Shown: positions 32,637 to 40,863 of the stretch, piece after piece
How the letters are laid out: every line of letters begins with the position of its first letter
Position numbering within the stretch: the first letter of the stretch is position 1
Origin: JAOUEA01 sp963810945
GTDB taxonomy: Bacteria > Actinomycetota > UBA4738 > HRBIN12
NCBI GenBank assembly: GCA_963810945.1
Contig: CAWEPI010000004.1
Span: forward strand, 1,240,001 to 1,304,000
DNA length: 64,000 bases
Direction: 5' to 3'
Notes under the pieces: model-generated
Databases searched by the model: none
What the model saw: only the letters and a program-made list of their open reading frames with translations
What the model was told of the DNA's origin: nothing
Translations under genes and position numbers: made by a program

Positions 32637-34168
32637 CAGCCGGCCTCCGCCATGTCCGCGCCGCCCAGCATGCCTCTGCCGACCTCCTCGGGCGCGGCGT
32701 CCGGCGCGTACTCGCCCGTGATACGCCCTTCGTACATCGTGACGATGCGGTCGGAGAGGGCGTAGATCTCGTCCAGCTCCGCGGAGATCAGGAGCACGCC
32801 CCGCCCCGCCGCCTTCTGGTCCAGGATCTGACGCCACACGAACTCGATCGCGCCGACGTCCAGGCCGCGCGTGGGCTGCGCCGCCACCAGGAGGTCGGGA
32901 TCCGTCTCGAGCTCCCGCGCCAGGATCAGCTTCTGCTGGTTCCCGCCCGACAAGGTGCGCGCCGTCATCTGGATGCTCCGGGCACGCACGTCGAACTCCT
33001 CCAGGAGCCGCGCCGCGAGATCCTTGATCTTGCGGATGTACATCACCCCGGCCTTGTTGGAGAAGTCGGCGTCGTCCTGGCGGCCGAGCACGGCGTTCTC
33101 CCAGAGGCTCATGTCGAGGACCAGCCCCTGCTCGTGACGGTCCTCGGGGATCAGGGCGACCCCCGCGTTGCGGATGTCCTCGGTGGAACGACCCTTCAGG
33201 TCGTTGCCGTTCAGGACGATCGTCCCCGCGTCGAGAGGACGGAGCCCGACGATCGCGTCGGCGAGATCGCGCTGGCCGTTGCCCTCCACCCCGGCGACGC
33301 CGACGATCTCTCCGGCCCGCACCTGCAGGGAGAGGCCCTGCAGGCGGCCCCCGGTCAGCCCGTCGAGCGTGAGCACCGGTTCCCCCGGCTCGACGTCGGG
33401 CTTCTCGAGCCTGAACAGCACCGGACGGCCCACCATCATCTCCGCGAGGTGCGCCTTGGACGTCTCGGCCGGCGTCGTCTCCCCCACCACCTCGCCGCGC
33501 CGCAGCACGGTGATGCGGTCGGCGATGTGCAGGACCTCATCGAGCTTGTGGCTGATGAACACGATCGTCTTGCCGTCGTCCCGCAGGCGCCGCAGGTTGA
33601 CGAACAGGTCCTCGGTCTCGGCAGGGGTGAGGACGGCGGTGGGCTCGTCGAGGATCAGGACCTCCGCGCCCCGGTAGAGCGCCTTGAGGATCTCGACGCG
33701 TTGCTCCTCGCCGACCGAGAGATCCTCGACCACCGCGGCGGGGTCGATCTGGAACCCGTACGTCTGCGCGAGCCCCGCGACGCGCCGCTCGGAGTCCTCC
33801 TTGTTGATGATGGCCGCGTCCTCCCGCCCGAGGATCACGTTCTCCGCGACGGTGAAGGGGTCCACCAGGACGAAGTGCTGGTGGACCATCCCGATGCCGT
33901 GCTGGATCGCGACGCGCGGCGAGGTGACCCGGACCTCCTCGCCCTTGATCCGGATCGTCCCTTCTTCCGCCGGGTACATGCCGTAGAGCACGCGCATGAG
34001 GGTGGACTTGCCCGCCCCGTTCTCGCCGATCAGGGCATGCACCTCGCCCGGCCGTAGCTCGAGGGAGACGTCCCGGTTCGCCACCACCCCGGGGAACCGC
34101 TTCGTGATGTGCTCCATCACGACGACGGGCGGGGCGCTCGTGCGCCCCGCCCGGTCGTCGCTCGTCAT
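32636..34168 (-). CDS. Nucleoside ABC transporter, duplicated ATP-binding protein (NupO/YufO type)
   Basis: A 510-residue protein with two ABC domains. The first has Walker A GENGAGKST, signature LSVGEEQRVEI and Walker B VLILDEPTAVLTP. The second has the degenerate P-loop GVEGNGQRDL and signature LSGGNQQKLILARELE, as usual for the RbsA-like/BMP group. It powers import of nucleosides through the two permeases encoded just downstream. The true start is the ATG at 34168, 14 nt after the lipoprotein stop. The long open frame upstream of it overlaps the lipoprotein gene and is not coding. Confidence 0.94.
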   Translation of the reverse strand: MTSDDRAGRTSAPPVVVMEHITKRFPGVVANRDVSLELRPGEVHALIGENGAGKSTLMRVLYGMYPAEEGTIRIKGEEVRVTSPRVAIQHGIGMVHQHFVLVDPFTVAENVILGREDAAIINKEDSERRVAGLAQTYGFQIDPAAVVEDLSVGEEQRVEILKALYRGAEVLILDEPTAVLTPAETEDLFVNLRRLRDDGKTIVFISHKLDEVLHIADRITVLRRGEVVGETTPAETSKAHLAEMMVGRPVLFRLEKPDVEPGEPVLTLDGLTGGRLQGLSLQVRAGEIVGVAGVEGNGQRDLADAIVGLRPLDAGTIVLNGNDLKGRSTEDIRNAGVALIPEDRHEQGLVLDMSLWENAVLGRQDDADFSNKAGVMYIRKIKDLAARLLEEFDVRARSIQMTARTLSGGNQQKLILARELETDPDLLVAAQPTRGLDVGAIEFVWRQILDQKAAGRGVLLISAELDEIYALSDRIVTMYEGRITGEYAPDAAPEEVGRGMLGGADMAEAG

Positions 34169-34182
34169 CGATGCCGTCCCGA

Positions 34183-35301
34183 TCAGAGCTTCTTCGGGTC
34201 GTCCGGCGGAACGATCGTGCCGTCGATGATCTTCTGCTTGTACTGGTTGACCACGTCGATGATGTCCTGCGTCATCAACTCGGTGTTCGACGTCGAGTAG
34301 GAGATGCCGTCGGAGGCCAGGTCGAACACCTGACTGCCGCCCTTGAAGGTGCCGTCGGCCGCCGCCTTGATGGTGTTGTAGGTGGCCGTGTCCACGCGCT
34401 TGATCATCGAGGTGAAGATGAACGGGGCCTGGGCCGCCGTCACGGCCTTGTACTGATCCGAGTCCACCCCGATCGCCAGCTTCTGCTGTGCCGCAGCGGC
34501 CTTGAAGAGGCCGTTCCCGGAGTTGCCGGCCGCGTGGTAGATGATGCATGCGCCGTTGTCGTACATCTTGTTCGAGAGCGCCTCGCCCTGGATCGGGTCG
34601 TCGAACGCCTTCGTGGAGTCACCGATGTACTCGACCTGCACCTTGATGTTCGGATCGATCTCGGCGACGCCAGCGCGGAAGCCGGCCTCGAACTTCGCGA
34701 TCAGCGGGCCGGTCTGGCCGCCGAGGAAGCCGAGGTTGTCGCAGTTGAGGTCCTTCGCCTTAAGGGCCGCCGCCACGCCGACCAGGTAGGAGCCCTCCTG
34801 TTCCTTGAAGGTGAGGTCCGTGACGTTGGGGATCGCCTTGGCGTCGTTGGGCAGACCGCAAGCGGTGCCACAGGTCGCGTACCCGTCGATGATGCCGAAG
34901 TCCGTGTCCGGATAATCCGGCGCGATCTCGTTGATCCCGGGCGTGAACGCGAAGCCGGTCCCGATGACCAGGTTGTAGCCGGCGTCGGCGAGCGACTGGA
35001 CGTTCTCATCGAGGTTGGTGCCCTCCGAGTTGGCCTCGATCAGCTTCGTGTTGTCCTCGCAGATCAGGCCGTCGGAGATCGACTTCTGCAGCGCCTGGTA
35101 CGCCAGGTCGTTGAAACCCTTGTCGCCCAGTCCGCCGACGTCGAGCGCGAGTCCGACCTTGAGGTCGGACGTGCAGCCCGCGGCGGAGCCCGAGGCCGAT
35201 CCGGACCCCGAGCCCGAGTTGTCGTTGTTGTTGCTGCATGCGGCCGCCGTCATCGCGAGGGCGATGACGGGCACGGCCAACGTTCGAAGGATCTTCGACA
35301 T
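34183..35301 (-). CDS. BMP family substrate-binding lipoprotein
   Basis: A 372-residue lipoprotein with a signal peptide ending in a lipobox (TAAAC, Cys22) and a Ser/Gly/Asn-rich linker, then the periplasmic-binding-protein fold of the Bmp/PnrA family. Family segments are GLALDVGGLGDKGFNDLAY, GTGFAFTPGINEIAPDYPD, FLGGQTGPLIAKFEAGFRAG and IYHAAGNSGNGLF. These proteins capture purine nucleosides at the cell surface. It is the first gene of the operon, followed by ATPase and two permeases in the usual order. Confidence 0.95.
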   Translation of the reverse strand: MSKILRTLAVPVIALAMTAAACSNNNDNSGSGSGSASGSAAGCTSDLKVGLALDVGGLGDKGFNDLAYQALQKSISDGLICEDNTKLIEANSEGTNLDENVQSLADAGYNLVIGTGFAFTPGINEIAPDYPDTDFGIIDGYATCGTACGLPNDAKAIPNVTDLTFKEQEGSYLVGVAAALKAKDLNCDNLGFLGGQTGPLIAKFEAGFRAGVAEIDPNIKVQVEYIGDSTKAFDDPIQGEALSNKMYDNGACIIYHAAGNSGNGLFKAAAAQQKLAIGVDSDQYKAVTAAQAPFIFTSMIKRVDTATYNTIKAAADGTFKGGSQVFDLASDGISYSTSNTELMTQDIIDVVNQYKQKIIDGTIVPPDDPKKL

Positions 35302-35429
35302 CCAGTCCCCTCCCTGATTCCAGCCGGTTGGCTCCGGCTGGCGTGGATTCTCTCCGGGACCCCCGACAGCGTCAAACGGCCCCGTGGGAGACTACGTGGC
35401 CGGGGCGGCAGCGGGATGGGAGGTGCGCC

Positions 35430-35849
35430 GTGAGCGACGACGCTGCGTGGGAGGACCTGCAGGAACGCCTGACGACCTCGGCCTTCCACGGCTGGATGGG
35501 GATGCGGCTCGTCGCGGCCCGGGTCGGCGAGGTGGAGATCGCCCTCGACGCCGAACCCCACCACCTGAACCTGCAGGGCCTATTGCACGGGGGCGTGCTC
35601 GCGACCCTCGCCGACACCGCCACGGGACTCGCGGTGCGCACGAAGCTCGCGCCCGACCGGCGTCACGTCACGATCCAGCTGGGCGTGCAGTACCTGTCCG
35701 CGGGCGCGCCCGGCACGATCGTGGCGGTCGGCCGCGCGGTGCGGGTGGGTCGGCAGATCGCGCACGCCGAGGCCGAGATCCGCGATGCCAACGGGAGGCT
35801 GCTCGCCACCGCGCAGGCCACCCTCGCGGTGATGGGCGAACGGGGCTGA
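35430..35849 (+). CDS. PaaI family hotdog-fold thioesterase
   Basis: A 139-residue protein starting at a GTG at 35430, behind a GGGAGG Shine-Dalgarno. Hotdog motifs are present: HGWMGMRLVAA, the core HHLNLQGLLHGGVLATLADTATGLAV with the conserved HGG, and YLSAGAPGTIVAVGRAVRVGR. Such enzymes hydrolyse acyl-CoA thioesters, in PaaI's case phenylacetyl-CoA derivatives. The substrate here is unknown. Divergent from the BMP operon and convergent with the SCP2 gene. Confidence 0.9.
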   Translation: MSDDAAWEDLQERLTTSAFHGWMGMRLVAARVGEVEIALDAEPHHLNLQGLLHGGVLATLADTATGLAVRTKLAPDRRHVTIQLGVQYLSAGAPGTIVAVGRAVRVGRQIAHAEAEIRDANGRLLATAQATLAVMGERG

Positions 35850-35861
35850 GCCCCCCGAGCC

Positions 35862-36245
35862 TCAGTACTCGACGTCGATCTTGGCGATCGCGTCGGGGAG
35901 CTGGGCCAGCGCGCCCTGCAGGCCGAGCAGCAGGCCCATGTTCCCGGCGATCTTGATCTTGCCCGTCATGAAGGCCGTGACCGCGGAGAGCTCGCTCTTC
36001 GCCAACTTCACGGCCGTTTCGTACCCCTGGGTGATGGTGGCGTCGGGGGCGTCCACATCCCCGATCCCCATGTCGATGGTCCCGTCGGCGATCTTGATCC
36101 AGTAATGCGTGTCCTCACCATCGTCGGAGATGACCTGCTGGATGGTCGCGCTCTGCCCGGCCGCGGCCTGGCGGAAGGCGTCGTCGGCATTGAGCTCGGT
36201 CTTGAGGGCCTGCGCCCACTCGTCGGAAAGGAACTTGACGGACAC
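35862..36245 (-). CDS. SCP2 sterol-binding domain protein
   Basis: A 127-residue single-domain protein. It starts at a GTG at 36245 behind an AAGGAG Shine-Dalgarno and opens SVKFLSDEWAQALKTELNAD. The SCP2 core is seen in IKIADGTIDMGIGDVDAPDATITQGYETAVKLAKSELSA, followed by KIKIAGNMGLLLGLQGAL. SCP2 domains bind lipids in a hydrophobic tunnel; bacterial single-domain forms have no settled role. It follows the phosphatase gene closely on the same strand. Confidence 0.88.
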   Translation of the reverse strand: MSVKFLSDEWAQALKTELNADDAFRQAAAGQSATIQQVISDDGEDTHYWIKIADGTIDMGIGDVDAPDATITQGYETAVKLAKSELSAVTAFMTGKIKIAGNMGLLLGLQGALAQLPDAIAKIDVEY

Positions 36246-36247
36246 GA

Positions 36248-36955
36248 TCACTCCTTCGGAAGGTCGGATGCAGGCGGAGTATAGGCGCCCGATGCGTGGA
36301 GTTCGTCGGCGAAGAGCTCCGGTTGCGTGAGGTGGGTGTCGTCGGCCAGGAACCAGACCTGCCGCCGGTCCCCTGCGACGCGCACCGTGTTCAGGCTCGT
36401 GTTCGGCGGGAGGTAGAACATCTCCTGCTCCTCGATCCCCAGGATCATCCCGACGTAGGCGTTGATCACGCCGCCGTGACACACGATCCAGACGTCACCC
36501 TCCGGATGCGCGGTCAGGATGGACTCGACCGCATCGACCACCCGTCGTTGGAAGGCCTCCTGCGACTCGCCTCCGGGGGCGAGGAAGAAGACGGGATCCT
36601 GGCGCAGGATCCTCGCGGGCATCTCGGGGTGCTCGACCAGCAGCTCCTCGAACTCCTTGAACTCCCACGCGCCCCCGTACCACTCCGCGAGTTCGTCCAC
36701 GACGGTGGCGGCGCGACCTGTGGCGCGTTCGTACGGCGCGATCGTCTGCCGCGCCCGGGCGAGTGGGGAGACGTAGAGGCCCGTCGGCGGGGCCATCTTG
36801 AGGAGCCGGCGTCCGAGGCTCTCCGCCTGGTCGAGCCCCGTGACATCCAGGGGTGGGTCGGCGACCCGGCCGCGCGGCGTGAGGGTCTCCTCGGCCGAGC
36901 GATGCGACGCACGGCCGTGACGGATCAGGTACAGGCGGCGATCGTCGTCGCTCAC
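36248..36955 (-). CDS. Histidine phosphatase (phosphoglycerate mutase-like) superfamily protein
   Basis: A 235-residue protein with the catalytic RHG motif (LYLIRHGRAS, His near residue 13), the second-half SPLARARQTI and the second catalytic histidine in VWIVCHGGVINAYV. These phosphohydrolases act on small phospho-metabolites or phosphoproteins; the substrate is unknown. The GTG start overlaps the TGA of the upstream HTH gene (GTGA), and the stop is 2 nt from the SCP2 gene start, so the three form a tight operon. Confidence 0.88.
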   Translation of the reverse strand: MSDDDRRLYLIRHGRASHRSAEETLTPRGRVADPPLDVTGLDQAESLGRRLLKMAPPTGLYVSPLARARQTIAPYERATGRAATVVDELAEWYGGAWEFKEFEELLVEHPEMPARILRQDPVFFLAPGGESQEAFQRRVVDAVESILTAHPEGDVWIVCHGGVINAYVGMILGIEEQEMFYLPPNTSLNTVRVAGDRRQVWFLADDTHLTQPELFADELHASGAYTPPASDLPKE

Positions 36956-37323
36956 GTGCCGGCCCCCGCGTCGCCGCGCGCGGCCCTGCGCGCGCGCCAT
37001 TCCTGCGCGTACGCCTCGACGTCCTCCCTCAGCCAGATCCTGCCCGAGGCGAGCGCGGTGAGCGGCTCGGGGAAGGAGCCGCGGTCGAGATAGGTCACCA
37101 CGCGCCGCTTGTCCCACTGCATGATCTCGGCGGCCTCGGCCACGCCGACGATCTGCGGGACGACCTCGACCGCGAGGGGCTCCTCGCCCGTGATCGCGAG
37201 GAGCTCGTCGAGGCACTGACGGCGACTGACGCCGGTGACCTCGATGAACGCCGGCGCGTCCAGGATGCGCGCGTACCAGCGACCACCCGTCTCCCACATG
37301 CGCGCCCGCACGACCTCTGGCAT
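36952..37323 (-). CDS. HicB-like domain fused to an excisionase/AlpA-type helix-turn-helix
   Basis: A 123-residue protein. Residues about 4-55 (VRARMWETGGRWYARILDAPAF, then LDELLAITGEEPLAVEVVP) resemble the partial RNase-H-like fold of HicB antitoxins. Residues about 58-108 (VGVAEAAEIMQWDKRRVVTYLDRG, then GRIWLREDVEAYAQEW) are a MerR/AlpA-like winged helix that should bind DNA. No HicA toxin gene lies next to it. It is the first gene of an operon with the phosphatase and SCP2 protein. It may be a small transcriptional regulator. Confidence 0.7.
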   Translation of the reverse strand: MPEVVRARMWETGGRWYARILDAPAFIEVTGVSRRQCLDELLAITGEEPLAVEVVPQIVGVAEAAEIMQWDKRRVVTYLDRGSFPEPLTALASGRIWLREDVEAYAQEWRARRAARGDAGAGT

Positions 37324-37372
37324 AGCGCGCAGCATAGCCCGGGCGTATGACGCTGTCGCCAACGCGACGGGG

Positions 37373-37663
37373 TCATCCCTCAGATGCGGGCGGGACATAC
37401 AGGCCCAGGCGGCGCAGTTCCCGGCGCCAGCACTCCGTGTGCCAGTGCCGCCGGGCATCGACGTCGTCGCGTGGGACGACCACGAGGTGCCAGACCCCCG
37501 CACGCACCATGTGGTCGCATCCCGGGCATCGGTACTCCTTCTGTCCGCCCACGTTGCGCACGTCGAAGCCCGGGGCCTGCGCCCAGATCGGGGCGTCGGC
37601 GCGCGCGGGCGGGGGCTCGGGGGCTCCGAAGTACTCGGTGTCGCGACGGTTGCGGCGGGGCAC
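37373..37663 (-). CDS. Conserved actinobacterial zinc-binding (HNH-like) small protein
   Basis: A 96-residue protein starting at a GTG at 37663, 4 nt after the stop of the upstream hydrolase. It has a Cys/His cluster, KEYRCPGCDHMV and RRHWHTECWRRELR, in the pattern C-x2-C...H...H-x2-C. This is a recognisable actinobacterial family, often labelled ATP/GTP-binding without any nucleotide motif. The pattern resembles a degenerate HNH/treble-clef zinc site. Function unknown; coupled expression with the hydrolase is likely. Confidence 0.7.
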   Translation of the reverse strand: MPRRNRRDTEYFGAPEPPPARADAPIWAQAPGFDVRNVGGQKEYRCPGCDHMVRAGVWHLVVVPRDDVDARRHWHTECWRRELRRLGLYVPPASEG

Positions 37664-37667
37664 GGGG

Positions 37668-38345
37668 TCAGGTTCCCGTCTGGGCCCGCATGAAGTCCGC
37701 CACGATCGGGGCGAGGGCCGCGGCGGTCTCACGCGGGTCCGCCTTGCGGCCGCGCACCTCGAACGAATGCCCGCCGCCCTCCACCGGGTGGTCGGTCGCC
37801 CGCTCCCCGAGCCTGGCGAGGACCGGCTCGAGCACCTCGGTCGAGGCGAAGGGGTCGCGCGTCCCGTGCAGGAAGAGCATGGGCACCTGGATGCCGTACA
37901 GGTGCTCGTCGCGCACCCGCTCGGGCTTCCCCGGCGGGTGCAGCGGATACCCCAGGAACACCAGTCCGGCGGCCGGCATCCCTTCGGCCACCGCCATCGA
38001 CGCCATCCGTCCGCCGAACGACTTGCCGCTCGCCCAGACGGGCTCGCCGTCGACGGCGCGTTCCGTCGCCGCTGCGAACGCGGCACGCCACGCGGCCACC
38101 GCGACCGGCGCACGATCGGTGGAGCGCCGCCCGGCCTCCATGTAGGGGAAGTTGAACCGGAGCGTCGCCACGTCCAGGCCGTTCATCGCGCGCGTGAACC
38201 CCACCATGAACGGGTGGTCCATACCCGCCCCCGCGCCGTGGGCGACCACGATCGAGGCGTCCGCACCGGCGGGGCGTGCGTAGATGCCGGAGACCGCAGC
38301 CGCGTCCGGCACGACGATCGTGAGCCGCTCCTCGGGAGTCGCCAT
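37668..38345 (-). CDS. Alpha/beta hydrolase of the dienelactone hydrolase/KANL3-Tex30 type
   Basis: About 225 residues. Segments seen are IVVAHGAGAGMDHPFM (oxyanion region), RFNFPYMEAGRRSTDR, the nucleophile elbow ASGKSFGGRMAS, LFLHGTRDPFAS with the catalytic Asp region, and GGGHSFEVRG with the catalytic His. The K-S-F-G-G elbow is typical of the KANL3/Tex30-like family of small hydrolases. I start at ATG 38345 (MATPEERL); 38357 is also possible. It is divergent from the DUF72 gene, with only about 20 nt between. Confidence 0.88.
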   Translation of the reverse strand: MATPEERLTIVVPDAAAVSGIYARPAGADASIVVAHGAGAGMDHPFMVGFTRAMNGLDVATLRFNFPYMEAGRRSTDRAPVAVAAWRAAFAAATERAVDGEPVWASGKSFGGRMASMAVAEGMPAAGLVFLGYPLHPPGKPERVRDEHLYGIQVPMLFLHGTRDPFASTEVLEPVLARLGERATDHPVEGGGHSFEVRGRKADPRETAAALAPIVADFMRAQTGT

Positions 38346-38365
38346 GCGTGCCATCATGCACGGTG

Positions 38366-39097
38366 ATGGCTGGAGCGTTCTACCTCGGCACGTCGGGGTT
38401 CGCCTACGACGAGTGGCGCCACGGGGTCTTCTATCCGGAGGACCTCAAGAAGGACGACATGCTCGACTACTACTCGTCGCAGCTCTCGTCGGTGGAGATC
38501 AACTACTCGTTCCGCCGGTTCCCGAGCGAGAAGACGCTCACCACGTGGCGCGAGCGCGCGCGGCCCGGGTTCGTCTTCACGCTCAAGGCCAACCAGCGCA
38601 TCACCCACTTCAAGCGGTTGAAGGACTGCGACGACGACGTGCGCGACTTCCTGGAGCGCGCGAAGACCCTCGGCGATCGCCTGGGCTGCGTGCTGTTCCA
38701 GTGCCCGCCGAACCTGCACTACGACCGTGAGCTGATCGAGGGGTTCGTGGGCTATCTCCCGCCGCCGGGGAACGGCAACCCACGGTTCGCGATGGAGTTC
38801 CGGCACGCATCGTGGCTCGAAGCGCGCGAGCTCCTACGGGATCAGGGCGTGGCGTGGTGCGTCGCACAGACCGACGAGAAGGACCCGGCGCCCGAGGAGA
38901 TCTCGTGGGACCCCGCGGGTTACTTCCGTCTGCGCAAGACCGAGTACACGGACGACGAGCTGAAGCCGTGGGCGGAACGGATCCGCACGGCTCTCGACGG
39001 CGGCGCCGATGTCTTCTGCTACTTCAAGCACGAGGACGAGGGCGCAAGCCCGCAGATGGCGAAACGTCTCGAAGACATCTTGCACTCCAGGGGATAA
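38366..39097 (+). CDS. DUF72 family protein
   Basis: A 243-residue TIM-barrel-like DUF72 protein. Diagnostic segments are FYLGTSGFAYDEWRHGVFYP at the N-terminus, SSVEINYSFRRFPSEKTLTTWRER, FVFTLKANQRITH, LGCVLFQCPPNLHYD, RFAMEFRHASWLEAR and, at the end, VFCYFKHEDEGASPQMAKRL. Conserved His and acidic residues suggest an enzyme, but no activity is established for the family. A second, degraded copy of its 3' end is present at 40786. Confidence 0.92.
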   Translation: MAGAFYLGTSGFAYDEWRHGVFYPEDLKKDDMLDYYSSQLSSVEINYSFRRFPSEKTLTTWRERARPGFVFTLKANQRITHFKRLKDCDDDVRDFLERAKTLGDRLGCVLFQCPPNLHYDRELIEGFVGYLPPPGNGNPRFAMEFRHASWLEARELLRDQGVAWCVAQTDEKDPAPEEISWDPAGYFRLRKTEYTDDELKPWAERIRTALDGGADVFCYFKHEDEGASPQMAKRLEDILHSRG

Positions 39098-39436
39098 GTC
39101 AGACGGTGATGCCTATCGATCGCAGCAGCCTCGTCGAGGTCTCGTCCGATCCAGTTCGGACTCCCGCCGAGCTGCCACAGCCCAAGAGAAGCGGGCCGTA
39201 GTCCCAACCCAGCCGAGGCCATGACCACCAGTCCTCCGTAGATATCACCCTCGCTTGGCGCGAGTGTGACACCCGCTCGTGAGGCCCGAGGGCTGACGCC
39301 GGAAATGTCCCGGGCCAGCGAGGAGGTCAGTCGAGGGTGGAGTTGAGGTTGCGTGGGCCCGACGGCGACGAGCCGAGCGCCGTTACGACCCGCCAGGGCG
39401 GTTGTGCCGTAGCGCGCTGATGAGGAAGATGCAGAA
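39098..39436. other. 339-bp non-coding stretch
   Basis: No frame here looks like coding sequence, and I see no tRNA, clear terminator hairpin or insertion-sequence end. It separates the DUF72 gene from the hydrolase-cyclase gene and forms part of a segment bracketed by two copies of the DUF72 3' end. GGAAG-type bases just before the GTG at 39437 can serve as its ribosome binding site. Confidence 0.5.
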
Positions 39437-40768
39437 GTGGACGTGCCAGAGACCCGCTACGCCACGACCGCCGACGGGGTGCACATCGCCTACCACGTCG
39501 TGGGCGACGGACCGGTCGACATCCTGTGGATCCACAGCTTCAACGGCGGGCTCGAGCTGCAGTGGGAGCATCCGCTCATCCCCGCGCTGACCGAGAAGTT
39601 GAACGCGTTCGCGCGGGTGATCCGCCACGATATGCGCGGCACCGGGTTATCCGATCGGTACGCCGGCCTTCCCGATCTCGAGACGGAAGCACGGGACATC
39701 CTCGCCGTCCTCGATACGGCGGGTTCACGATCTACGGTCATCGTCAGCGCGGGGAATATGGTCGCCCCACTCTTCGCCGCGATGTATCCACCCCGGGTCC
39801 GTGCCCTCTGTCTCTTCGATCCGGTCGCTCGCGGAGCCAGCGGGGAGGGCTACCCGTGGGGCGTCACCGAGGACGAGGCGCGTGCAGACGTCGAGACCGT
39901 CCGCACGGGCTGGGGAACAGACGCGTACGCGGCCGAGTTCCTGGGTGAGGTGACGCCCTCGATGGTGGGCGACCGCGCACTCGTTCGATGGTACGCGCGC
40001 CTCCAGCGCCACTGGGTCGCGCCCGGCGACGCAGCGGAGCTTTACCGCCGCACCTATGAGACCGACATCCGCGATGTGCTTCCTTCGATCGGCGCGCCGA
40101 CGCTCTGCCTCGTGCGCGAGTTCGAGGAGGGAACGGAGGAGGCAGCGTACGTCGCGAACACCATCCCCGGCGCGACGTTGGTGACCCTTCCGGGCCCGGA
40201 ACACTTCTCAGCCGCGGGGGACCAGGACTCCCTCGTCGCCGCGATACGGGACTTCATCGGTGTGGCACCCCGAGCGCTCCCGTCGGACCGGGAGCTCAGG
40301 GCGGTGCTGTTCACCGACATCGTGGGATCCACCGAGACCGCATTCCGCCTCGGTGCCGAGGCGTGGAAAGCGCTGCTCGAGCGTCACCATGCGCTGGTGC
40401 GGGCAGAACTCGCTTCCTTCGACGGTGCCGAGGTAGACACGGCTGGCGACGGCTTCTATGCGACGTTCGCAGGCCCCGCCGGAGCCGTCAGGTGCGCCGC
40501 AGCCATCACGAGGAAGGTGCGCGACCTCGACCTCGAGATCCGCGCCGGCGTGCACGTGGGCGAGTGCGAGGTGATCGACGGTCGCCTCGGCGGACCGACC
40601 GCGGCGATCGGCGCGCGAGTCGGGACCCTGGCGGGGCCTTCGGAGGTCCTCGTGTCACAGACCGTCAAGGATCTGACCGCGGGATCGGGCCTCACGTTCG
40701 AGGACGCCGGCGAGCACGAGCTGAAGGGCGTCCCCGACCGCTGGCGCCTCTACCGAGTGATGAGCTGA
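39437..40768 (+). CDS. Alpha/beta hydrolase fused to a class III cyclase-like domain
   Basis: A 443-residue protein. Residues about 10-265 are an alpha/beta hydrolase (VDILWIHSFNGGLELQWEHP, RHDMRGTGLSDR, nucleophile region VIVSAGNMVAPL, final histidine in PGPEHFS). Residues about 285-443 are a class III cyclase homology domain (RAVLFTDIVGSTETAFRLG, EVDTAGDGFYATFAGP, ELKGVPDRWRLYRV). The metal aspartates are present (FTDIVGS, TAGDGF), but the substrate lysine is Thr and the usual Asn is missing (AAIGARVGTLAG), so cyclase activity is doubtful. This fusion is common in Mycobacterium-like genomes. GTG start 39437 has GAGGAAG upstream. Confidence 0.88.
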   Translation: MDVPETRYATTADGVHIAYHVVGDGPVDILWIHSFNGGLELQWEHPLIPALTEKLNAFARVIRHDMRGTGLSDRYAGLPDLETEARDILAVLDTAGSRSTVIVSAGNMVAPLFAAMYPPRVRALCLFDPVARGASGEGYPWGVTEDEARADVETVRTGWGTDAYAAEFLGEVTPSMVGDRALVRWYARLQRHWVAPGDAAELYRRTYETDIRDVLPSIGAPTLCLVREFEEGTEEAAYVANTIPGATLVTLPGPEHFSAAGDQDSLVAAIRDFIGVAPRALPSDRELRAVLFTDIVGSTETAFRLGAEAWKALLERHHALVRAELASFDGAEVDTAGDGFYATFAGPAGAVRCAAAITRKVRDLDLEIRAGVHVGECEVIDGRLGGPTAAIGARVGTLAGPSEVLVSQTVKDLTAGSGLTFEDAGEHELKGVPDRWRLYRVMS

Positions 40769-40785
40769 CCCTTCGAACTCGAGGA

Positions 40786-40835
40786 TGAGGACGAGAGGCC
40801 AGTCCGAGGATGGCGAAGCGCCTCGAAGCGATCTT
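40786..40835 (+). pseudogene. Remnant of a second DUF72 gene 3' end
   Basis: These 50 bases align with 39031-39081 of the DUF72 gene at 39 of 51 positions (my hand count, one gap). They still read MAKRLEAIF where the intact gene reads MAKRLEDIL, but the upstream frame is broken. No other part of a second copy is visible. It looks like the end of a lost tandem copy or a duplication edge. Confidence 0.55.
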
Positions 40836-40863
40836 CGGTGCAGAGACTAGCTCCCTCCCGGGT

